DNA from: Verrucomicrobiota bacterium
Lineage (GTDB): Bacteria; Verrucomicrobiota; Verrucomicrobiia; Limisphaerales; UBA1096
Reading direction: 5' to 3'
Length of the DNA stretch: 41,409 nucleotides
Assembly: GCA_030747605.1 (NCBI GenBank)
Contig: JASLKL010000004.1
Location: 1 to 41,409 of the forward strand
Part shown: positions 33,312 through 40,322 of the stretch, piece after piece
Position numbering within the stretch: position 1 is the stretch's first letter
Layout: the number at the start of each line of letters is the position of its first letter
Notes under the pieces: model-generated
Databases searched by the model: none
What the model was told of the DNA's origin: nothing
What the model saw: the letters and a program-made list of their open reading frames with translations, nothing else
Position numbers and translations under genes: made by a program

Positions 33312-34280
33312 TCAAGTCAATTGATAAAAGCTGATTGCGTTGTCATGAAATAGTTTATGCTGTTGTTGAGTCGAACGGTTCGAGACAACTTCTTTAAGTG
33401 CGTATACCCATTGATCATAATGTGCGCCAAGAAGACAAACCGGCCAATCACCCCCGAACATGACTCGATCTGGGCCGAACCGGTCAAGGCAGTGATTAAT
33501 GATCGGAGCTAGTTGTGCTGCAGACCAGTTTTTGGTGGTGTGAGCGACAATGCCCGATATTTTGCAAACAGTATTTGGTTGGTCGGCTAGGTGTGACATC
33601 GCTTCCTCCCATGGTTTGGCTTCGTGCATTGGTGTAGCTCCTTCGCGTTGAGTCTCTGAAAGGTATGCCTTGGGGTCGGCTGTTCCACAGTGATCAATGA
33701 CAAATTTTGTGTCCGGACAACGCTTTACAAGTTCCAGTGCATCCTTTAATTGGGTCGGCTGGATTGTAATCTCAAAATGTTTCCCCATTTTTCCTAGTAG
33801 TTGTAAGGACTTGATGAATCTCGGTTGAAGACAGAAGCCATTTGGTGTTGTTTCCATAAGGCGTCGCAGACCCTTGATATGCGAATTATCTTTGTAAGTG
33901 GCAATATAATCGGCGAAGCCGTCGTTTTCCGGTCGTCCAGAAATGATGCCGCCTTCAGTTGGATATTTTGGATCCTTAGAAATTTCCGTGATGAACTTTG
34001 CCTCTTCAATTTGTTGTTCAGGAACCACATCTACTTCTAGATATACAGCTTTCACGATATTCAATCCCTTGGTTGCTGCAAGGTAGTCATTCAATCGAAA
34101 ACTACGTTTGAGTACCTGTGGGGCCTCATTAAGCCAAGCAAGTTTAAAGCGGTCGAGGTTCCACAGGTGTTGATGAGTGTCGACGATGGGTGCCGCCTTT
34201 ATTGTTCTCTGGGTTAACGACGAACAGCCAGCTGAGGCAACGGCAGCTGATGTTGTGGCGATGAATTTTCGGCGATTCAT
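33312..34280 (-). CDS. exported amidohydrolase, L-fuconolactonase-like sugar lactonase
   Basis: A 322-residue amidohydrolase-2 protein. The N-terminus MNRRKFIATTSAAVASAGC combines twin arginines with a lipobox-like ASAGC (Cys19), suggesting a Tat-exported lipoprotein. APIVDTHQHLWNLDRFKLAWL has the metal HxH (His36 and His38) and is very close to L-fucono/rhamnono-lactonases. FVIDHCGTADP, VCKISGIVAHT and DRVMFGGDWPVCLLG, the last with the conserved Asp, complete the barrel. It should hydrolyse a sugar 1,5- or 1,4-lactone to the aldonate. It is the third gene of a minus-strand operon with a Na+ symporter (17 bp upstream) and a sugar-acid dehydratase, forming a catabolic set for a deoxy sugar. 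Confidence 0.88.
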   Translation of the reverse strand: MNRRKFIATTSAAVASAGCSSLTQRTIKAAPIVDTHQHLWNLDRFKLAWLNEAPQVLKRSFRLNDYLAATKGLNIVKAVYLEVDVVPEQQIEEAKFITEISKDPKYPTEGGIISGRPENDGFADYIATYKDNSHIKGLRRLMETTPNGFCLQPRFIKSLQLLGKMGKHFEITIQPTQLKDALELVKRCPDTKFVIDHCGTADPKAYLSETQREGATPMHEAKPWEEAMSHLADQPNTVCKISGIVAHTTKNWSAAQLAPIINHCLDRFGPDRVMFGGDWPVCLLGAHYDQWVYALKEVVSNRSTQQQHKLFHDNAISFYQLT

Positions 34281-34297
34281 GGTTTGTTTATTGTTGA

Positions 34298-36007
34298 TTA
34301 AATGAGAATGACGAATCCAAGGAATAGGCCAAATCCCAATACAGCTAGTCCAAGCACGAGAGGCATGAGGCCGGTTGATTCAGCTTTTGCAATAGAATCT
34401 GTATCTTGCCAAAAGAGCGGACTCGATTCGCGTCCACAGATTATTGTCGTTATGCCCATGGCCAAGGCTGTGATGAATAAAGTAATCGGCCCGGTTGTGT
34501 CTCCATTCATTAGGGCTGGAGGTAGCAATGCTATGCCTTGAGATGTGGCAAGTGATTTGGCGATAAATGCATAAACACCAAAGCCCACTCCAGCCGCTAG
34601 GCCAATCAGTGCGGAACTGCGGTGTGCACGAGTAAATGAGCCAAATAGATAAACCACGAGAAGGGGGACCACGAAACTTCCAACTACTTTGAGGTAGAAA
34701 TCAATCATCCCTCCTGAGCGCAGTGCGGGTATATAAAGGAATGAGCCAAAGATGATCACTGGTGTCATCCAGCGACCAATCGCGAGATAGTGTTGGTCGG
34801 TGCGGTCTGGTGAGATTAGTCGGCGATAAACATCGCGCGTAATTAATGCAGACAAAGTAGATCCAATTGAGTCGTAGGTGGAAAAGGCGGCTGCCATTAC
34901 GCCGGCAACGATTAACCCTTTAAATCCAGCTGAGGTTAAGTCGCGGACCATTACCGGGAAAATAGCATCTTTTGATCGGACGGATTCTTCCACTGGCAAC
35001 TCAGAAATTTCCGGGAAGAGTGCACGACCGAAGAGGCCAAGTCCCTGTGCGAGGAATGTTGCGCCGATCAATATCAACCCAGCAAAAACAACAGACTGTT
35101 TGAGATGGCTTTCGCTTCGGGCTCCGAGTAGGCGCATTGACTGAGTGTGATTGACAATCGAGTAGGCCAAGCCGGCTATGATAAGACTTAAGCATGCGAG
35201 CCAAGCAGGGCTTCGGTTGACTATTTGATTTGCAGAATCGTCGTATGTTCCTCCCAATAATAGTTTCTTTGCTATTTCTGATTGGTCTAGTGATGATGTG
35301 TCCGTTCGGCTAATTACATCATTACCGGTGTGCATTATTTGCTGTTCAAGTTCGGTCGATTGAGATGACAGTTTGCTGGTCAATCCATCCCAGCCGCCAA
35401 CTTCTTTGGAGACAATTAAGAATAAAACCACGGTTGCGATGATCATAACGATTGATTGAAGGGCATCAGTAATCGCCACCATCTTGAGTCCGCCAGCCAT
35501 GGTGTAAAATGTTGCCAACAACGCGATCAAGGTTACTACCGACCATGCCGTGACATCGCCCCATCCACACACTATCTTTAGAGTGAGAAAATTTGTAGTA
35601 CTGATCATCCCTAGAATAACTGTCCGATATAAAACCTGTACGAGAACGCTAATAATTCGCGCAGACAATCCGAAACGTGATTCGAGATACTCGGCATTGG
35701 TGTACATGCCTGATCGATACATTGGGAGAATAATGCCGTGCGCAAGAAGCAACCAACCTCCAATGCATCCTATCCAGTTGATTAGATAAAATTTTACGCC
35801 ACCGGCGTAGGTTGCACCTGAGTCCACGACTAGATCTGTGGAGTCAACTAGTGTTGCATATAGTGAAAGACCGACAATCCACCAAGGTAATGTGCGACCA
35901 GCAAGGAACCAATCTTTACTATCTTTTGTTCCGCCGCTTTTAAGTAGGGCAAACAGGATGACCGGCCCGTTGAGGGCTAACACGATGATCCAGTCGATGG
36001 TACTCAT
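34298..36007 (-). CDS. sodium:solute symporter (SSS family)
   Basis: A 569-residue transporter with about 13 transmembrane segments. DSKDWFLAGRTLPWWIVGLSLYATLVDSTDLVVDSG near the start is the SSS signature, with GGLKMVAITDALQSIVM in the middle and AGVMAAAFSTYDSIGSTLSALITRDVYRR at TM8, the part that holds the sodium site. The loop around residues 210-260 is unusually long and polar and should face the periplasm or cytoplasm between helices 6 and 7. Substrates of the family range from sugars to carboxylates; placed between a lactonase and a sugar-acid dehydratase it most likely imports a sugar or aldonate. It follows the dehydratase gene by 23 bp. Confidence 0.92.
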   Translation of the reverse strand: MSTIDWIIVLALNGPVILFALLKSGGTKDSKDWFLAGRTLPWWIVGLSLYATLVDSTDLVVDSGATYAGGVKFYLINWIGCIGGWLLLAHGIILPMYRSGMYTNAEYLESRFGLSARIISVLVQVLYRTVILGMISTTNFLTLKIVCGWGDVTAWSVVTLIALLATFYTMAGGLKMVAITDALQSIVMIIATVVLFLIVSKEVGGWDGLTSKLSSQSTELEQQIMHTGNDVISRTDTSSLDQSEIAKKLLLGGTYDDSANQIVNRSPAWLACLSLIIAGLAYSIVNHTQSMRLLGARSESHLKQSVVFAGLILIGATFLAQGLGLFGRALFPEISELPVEESVRSKDAIFPVMVRDLTSAGFKGLIVAGVMAAAFSTYDSIGSTLSALITRDVYRRLISPDRTDQHYLAIGRWMTPVIIFGSFLYIPALRSGGMIDFYLKVVGSFVVPLLVVYLFGSFTRAHRSSALIGLAAGVGFGVYAFIAKSLATSQGIALLPPALMNGDTTGPITLFITALAMGITTIICGRESSPLFWQDTDSIAKAESTGLMPLVLGLAVLGFGLFLGFVILI

Positions 36008-36030
36008 GGTTTAATGGTGATTAGCAGATG

Positions 36031-37200
36031 TCAGTCGCTGAAAATTTTTTCATTTATAGTGACGCCGAGTCCTGGTTTCTCGGTTGCATTGACACGCCCA
36101 TTTACCGGTTGAGGTTCATCATAGAAAATTGGTACGACTTCCGCTTCAGGTAGTGAATCCCAGCAAGGAAGCGGGAAGTATTCAATCATTGGTATGACTG
36201 TTTCAGCGAGTGCGAAGTGAATATGTGAAGGTCCATACGCGTGGGGTATTACGGTGACACCGGCAGCCAGTGCAAGAGAACAAATACGACGCCCTTCCGA
36301 CAATCCTCCACAACGACGAAGATCCGGCTGGATGATATCCATCGCCTGTTTTTCAATAATCTGCTCGTACCCGAAGCGTGTATATTCATGTTCTCCTCCA
36401 GAGACTGGAATTGAGGTTTCCTGTCTTAACTTGGCGTAGCTATTAAGATCGTCCGGAAGAAACGCTTCTTCAATCCATGCAAGTCGGTAAGGTTCAAGTC
36501 GTTTCACCATTTTTTTTGCATAGAGAAAATCCCAGCCCATGTAGGCGTCAGCCATGATTTCGATATCGTCACCGACGGCATTTCGAACGTTGGCAATATG
36601 TTCTTCATTAGCTCGCATTCCTTTAATACCGTGACCAGGGCCAAATGGAAAACGCATCTTCATAGCTTTGTAGCCCTCGGCGACGTAAGCCTTGGCTTCT
36701 GCTTTTACCTTTTCAGCTCCAACGGGATGTAAGGCTGAAGCATAAACTGGGATGTCGGGTTGTACTGGGCCACCAAGTAATTGATATACTGGCTTGTTGT
36801 GGGCCTTGCCGGCCAAGTCCCACAAAGCGAGGTCAATTGCACTCAGTGCCTGAAGTGCGACACCCTTACGACCGTAGGGAAGAGTGGCGCGAAACAGGCG
36901 ATCCCAAAGACCTTCGATTTCCCGGGCGTTTTGACCTAGTAATAGACGGCTCATGTGGTTTTCGATGATAAGGGGTATGGCACTGCAACCATCCTCACAC
37001 CAGCCTGTACCGATCAGACCGTCCTCGGTCTCAATTTCGACCACGGCCATACCTGAGTCCCAAAACCATGAACCTCGAGTTTCCTTAAACTGAGGGTAAA
37101 TATCCAGGGGTGTCACGAGTGGAAGCGTTTTTTCGCGCTCGGCCAAGTGCCCCCAGATAGAGCGGTTGGCATGACGTGTCCTGACAGAGGTGATTTTCAC
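36031..37200 (-). CDS. enolase-superfamily sugar-acid dehydratase, L-rhamnonate dehydratase-like
   Basis: A 389-residue member of the mandelate racemase/enolase superfamily. The capping domain ends near residue 125; the barrel has YKAMKMRFPFG (Lys179/181 region), metal ligands Asp218 in IMADAYMGW, Glu244 in WIEEAF and Glu270 in SGGEHEY, and the general base His320 in VIPHAYG. The C-terminal EPQPVNGRVNATEKPGLGV is the tail typical of rhamnonate and related dehydratases. The product should be a 2-keto-3-deoxy acid in the cytoplasm. L-fuconate or another aldonate is an equal candidate. The start is GTG 37200; the overlapping ATG at 37202 is out of frame. It leads the operon with symporter and lactonase. 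Confidence 0.85.
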   Translation of the reverse strand: MKITSVRTRHANRSIWGHLAEREKTLPLVTPLDIYPQFKETRGSWFWDSGMAVVEIETEDGLIGTGWCEDGCSAIPLIIENHMSRLLLGQNAREIEGLWDRLFRATLPYGRKGVALQALSAIDLALWDLAGKAHNKPVYQLLGGPVQPDIPVYASALHPVGAEKVKAEAKAYVAEGYKAMKMRFPFGPGHGIKGMRANEEHIANVRNAVGDDIEIMADAYMGWDFLYAKKMVKRLEPYRLAWIEEAFLPDDLNSYAKLRQETSIPVSGGEHEYTRFGYEQIIEKQAMDIIQPDLRRCGGLSEGRRICSLALAAGVTVIPHAYGPSHIHFALAETVIPMIEYFPLPCWDSLPEAEVVPIFYDEPQPVNGRVNATEKPGLGVTINEKIFSD

Positions 37201-37305
37201 ATGGCGAAGTTACTGGAAAGTTCTCGGAATCCCAGCAAGTTTTCCTCTGAAATGTTTATATAAAAAATGATTGGCCGTTCTGCTTGTTCGAGCGACCCTA
37301 CGCAT

Positions 37306-37749
37306 ATGGAGGTTCGTTCTCCAAATAATGATATAGAATTTGAAGCTTATTATGAGTTGCGTTGGCGTGTATTGCGCAAGCCATGGGGAGAGGCTCGAGG
37401 TACGGAGTATGATGAGCATGACGAGAAAGCGATCCATATCGCGGCTTTCAACGATTCAAAAAATCTGGTTGGTGTAGGTCGGTTACAGTTAGTAGAGAAA
37501 AAATTAGGTCAGGTGCGTTACATGGCAGTGGAACCGGATTTTCGGAAACAGGGTGTTGGTCAGTCGATACTTTTGCAGTTGGAGAAACAGGCTAGAGAGC
37601 AGGGGATGACAGCAATTGTTCTCGATGCTCGAGAGCACGCTGTTGGCTTTTATATTAGGAATGGTTATAAGATTACTGGCGGTAGTTATCTTTTGTTTGG
37701 CGAAATTCCGCACAGTAAAATGGAGAAACAACTTGAAGGTCCAGCTTGA
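37306..37749 (+). CDS. GNAT family N-acetyltransferase
   Basis: A 147-residue cytosolic acetyltransferase. IEFEAYYELRWRVLRKPWG at the N-terminus and HIAAFNDSKNLVGVGRLQL lead to the acetyl-CoA loop YMAVEPDFRKQGVGQSILLQLEKQA and the closing VLDAREHAVGFYIRNGYKI. This form, with the LRWRVLR start, occurs in a widespread but poorly studied GNAT subgroup. The target is unknown. ATG 37306 is chosen because related proteins begin just before the IRSP-like strand; ATG 37267 would add 13 residues. It is divergent from the dehydratase operon and 38 bp before the next gene. Confidence 0.85.
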   Translation: MEVRSPNNDIEFEAYYELRWRVLRKPWGEARGTEYDEHDEKAIHIAAFNDSKNLVGVGRLQLVEKKLGQVRYMAVEPDFRKQGVGQSILLQLEKQAREQGMTAIVLDAREHAVGFYIRNGYKITGGSYLLFGEIPHSKMEKQLEGPA

Positions 37750-37787
37750 TTTTTTCTGTTTCTCGGTTTTGATTTCATCCCCATTAG

Positions 37788-38900
37788 ATGTCTGACTTGA
37801 ATTCAAAAGTTAAAAATGCACTGGTAAAATTGGCCGGGACTCTGGTTGATCAGGCTAAGGCTAAGGTCTTGGTTGAGCCTCAGCAGAATGCTGATGGTTT
37901 TTGGTTTGGTTCGGGTAATATTATTGAAACTGAGCCAGGCAGTTATTTATTATGCGGTCGATATCGTAACCATGGTGATTCACGGACCGGTACAGGTTTA
38001 GGAACGCGCGGGTTGGAGTTTTCTATTTTCAAAGCAACATCACCTTTAGGGCCATTCAGTAAAATCCGTTCTTTTTCCAAACAAGATTTATCCAAGCCTG
38101 AAGCTTCCGTAGTTTCAATCGAAGGGGGGAAGCTTTTTCTTGGATCAAAAGGTTTGGAGATGATTATCTCAACAGAGAAGGCGGTAGAGTATCCTAAAGA
38201 GTTAGTGGGCTTTCAAAAACCAGGCACCGGTGTATGGTCAATTGATCGGATTGCGGCAGAAACTGTTAATGAGCTGGATAGTTCAACATTGGAGGAGATC
38301 CAATCTTCTCAGGAGGGGGCGACATTGCACATAAAGGATCCGGTGGTATTTAGGTCGCCAAATCATGGGACAGCTCTTGCTTTTTGTAGTCATCCTTTTA
38401 GTTGGTCGAGTTCCAATACAGGATTGGCGATGCGTGCCGAGGGATCAGATGTATTCGAATTATATACTCAGGCTATTCTTGAGCGAGGTGCGACATGGGA
38501 TGTTGCATGTACACGTGTCACTGATCGCTTGCCAATGCCTCAGGTTGGTTGCCTTGCAGATTTACCGGCGTTGTCTCTCTATTTTTATGATGGTGCTGAG
38601 TGTTTACGTTCGCTTGGTGAAAACGCAACGGCGGTCAGCCGACCGCGTGGTTTCTCCTGTGAAGAACTAGGCGGCTTGGCTTGGGGTTGGGATTCTGAAT
38701 TTCCCAAAATACAACGTCTATCGGTTGATTTTCCGTTGTTTGTTTCACCTAGTGGGACAGGTTGTAGTCGTTATGTTTCCACGTTGGTTACTCAGGGAGG
38801 CATTATGGCAAGTTGGCAGCAATCACAGTCGGACTTGTCTCAACCGTTAGTTGGTAATTTCTTGGATGAGCAACTTTATAAAGGAATATTAACAATATAA
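37788..38900 (+). CDS. unrecognised protein resembling a glycosidase-type beta-propeller
   Basis: A 370-residue protein without signal peptide or membrane segment. I do not assign a family. FWFGSGNIIETEPGSYLLCGRYRNHGDSRTGTG followed by EFSIFKATSPLGPFSKI looks like the first blade of a five-bladed propeller as in GH43/GH32/GH130-type proteins ('Y-L-L/Y-x-G-x-R', 'A-x-S-x-x-P-F'); IKDPVVFRSPNHGTALAFCSHPFSWSSSNTGLAM and LPALSLYFYDGAECLRSL could be later blades. The early acidic catalytic pair of those families is not clear. Leading residues 1-33 are helical. It sits 38 bp after the GNAT gene and 48 bp before the acyltransferase gene, same strand. A cytosolic sugar-processing role is possible but unproven. 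Confidence 0.6.
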   Translation: MSDLNSKVKNALVKLAGTLVDQAKAKVLVEPQQNADGFWFGSGNIIETEPGSYLLCGRYRNHGDSRTGTGLGTRGLEFSIFKATSPLGPFSKIRSFSKQDLSKPEASVVSIEGGKLFLGSKGLEMIISTEKAVEYPKELVGFQKPGTGVWSIDRIAAETVNELDSSTLEEIQSSQEGATLHIKDPVVFRSPNHGTALAFCSHPFSWSSSNTGLAMRAEGSDVFELYTQAILERGATWDVACTRVTDRLPMPQVGCLADLPALSLYFYDGAECLRSLGENATAVSRPRGFSCEELGGLAWGWDSEFPKIQRLSVDFPLFVSPSGTGCSRYVSTLVTQGGIMASWQQSQSDLSQPLVGNFLDEQLYKGILTI

Positions 38901-38910
38901 TATTATTTTA

Positions 38911-38939
38911 TTCAGAAATCTGTTTCATTTGATTAAATT
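38911..38939 (+). promoter_or_regulatory. candidate promoter of the acyltransferase gene
   Basis: TTCAGA (four of six to TTGACA) and TAAATT (four of six to TATAAT) are 17 bp apart, and the TTG start at 38949 follows after 9 nt. Weak on its own; it repeats the short -10-to-start spacing seen at other genes here. Confidence 0.3.
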
Positions 38940-38948
38940 TTACCAGCT

Positions 38949-40322
38949 TTGTCAGATCAAACTTCATTCTTAGGGATGCTACTGCGGAAAATTGTACGTC
39001 GTTTTATTCGTATATATTATCCAGTCATTCATATAAGCCATCCTGAGCGGCTTCCGAAAGAAGGTGCTACTCTTTACATTGCTAACCATTCAAACTCTCT
39101 GATTGATCCAGTTGTTATTGGTATTACGTCTAATCGACCAGTTCGTTTTCTAGCCAAGGCTCCACTATTTAAAACTCCAGTGCTAGGCCATGTGATGAAG
39201 GCGATAGGGATGATCCCTGCGTATAGAGGTCAAGATGACAAGTCATCTTCTTCGGTCAGGCGCAATGTAGAGTCCCTTAACATTGCTGGAGAAAATTTAG
39301 CCAGAGGTTTGCCTATGGGGATTTTTCCAGAAGGAAAAAGTCATGATTTGGTTCACATGGAACAGGTGAAAACTGGAGCTGCTCGGATTGCCCAGCGTGC
39401 TGTTGAATTAAGTGATGGGGCTGTGCCAGTTTGGATTGTGCCTTTAGGTTTGAATTTTGAAGACAAGTCTCTTTTTCGAAGTCGCCTTTGGGTTTCGGTC
39501 GCGGAACCAGTTGATGCAGCGGTTTGGTTTAAAGAACACGAAGGAAATGAAAAGCAGGCAATGCGAGAACTTACGAACATGCTCGATGAACGACTTAAGT
39601 CAGTGATGGTTCATTTGGATGATGCGCGTTGGGAGCCATTGCTTAATAGCCTTGAATGGCTTGCGCCTGCTTATAAAGATAAAGAAAAGGTTGCTATTGT
39701 TTCCCGAGTTCAGCGACGCAAGAATATCGCGGATGCCATTAATTATTTTGAGTCCAAAGACCCCACCCGAGCAGAGACAATAACCGCTAGAGTGGCAGAG
39801 CATCATAAGGCGCTTGAACAAGAGGGGATTCGGATCAAATCACCTTTGCTGAGACATTCGGGTATGGTTTTGGTTTTTCACCAGATCCTTAAAACATTGC
39901 ATGTGTTTTTCGGGTTTCCAGCTCTTGTTGGAACCTTACTGCATTTGATTCCTTTTTTCTTGGTGCGTATGATTAGTCCTAAATTTCAACTCCCAGGCAA
40001 GGCGACCATTTCATTTTACCGGTTGATTTTTGGTTTACCGTTTTACGGTTGCTGGTATGTGGTGGTTTGGTTCCTTTTGAAGCATTATTATGACTATAAG
40101 ATAGCCATGGTAGTTGCCGTGCTGCCATTTCTGGGCATTTATTCATTTCATTATTGGTTGAACGCGACTGAGGCTTTTCAGTCCCTAAGGGAGGAAATAA
40201 AACTTATTTTTAATGTTAAACGCTTGAACCAACTTCGTGATGAAAACAGAGAGGTTAAAAAGGAAATCCAGAAGTTGGGGGATGAATATCGCGCTGCTTT
40301 TCCTGATAAGTTTACTCTTTAA
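38949..40322 (+). CDS. PlsC-type glycerophospholipid acyltransferase with C-terminal membrane region
   Basis: A 457-residue protein. The acyltransferase domain has block I NHSNSLIDP (residues 46-54), block II around FLAKAPLFKTPVLG, block III FPEGKSH (126-132) and block IV VPVWIVPLGL. It transfers an acyl chain to glycerol 3-phosphate, lysophosphatidate or a similar acceptor at the inner membrane face. Unlike minimal PlsC (about 240 residues), it adds a helical region and three or four transmembrane segments (about 310-345 and 355-405), and a charged helical tail (410-457). This longer type is common in Bacteroidetes and Verrucomicrobia. TTG 38949 is the start; it gives a regular MSDQTS N-terminus before the amphipathic helix. 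Its stop overlaps the facing sulfatase stop by 4 bp. Confidence 0.87.
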   Translation: MSDQTSFLGMLLRKIVRRFIRIYYPVIHISHPERLPKEGATLYIANHSNSLIDPVVIGITSNRPVRFLAKAPLFKTPVLGHVMKAIGMIPAYRGQDDKSSSSVRRNVESLNIAGENLARGLPMGIFPEGKSHDLVHMEQVKTGAARIAQRAVELSDGAVPVWIVPLGLNFEDKSLFRSRLWVSVAEPVDAAVWFKEHEGNEKQAMRELTNMLDERLKSVMVHLDDARWEPLLNSLEWLAPAYKDKEKVAIVSRVQRRKNIADAINYFESKDPTRAETITARVAEHHKALEQEGIRIKSPLLRHSGMVLVFHQILKTLHVFFGFPALVGTLLHLIPFFLVRMISPKFQLPGKATISFYRLIFGLPFYGCWYVVVWFLLKHYYDYKIAMVVAVLPFLGIYSFHYWLNATEAFQSLREEIKLIFNVKRLNQLRDENREVKKEIQKLGDEYRAAFPDKFTL

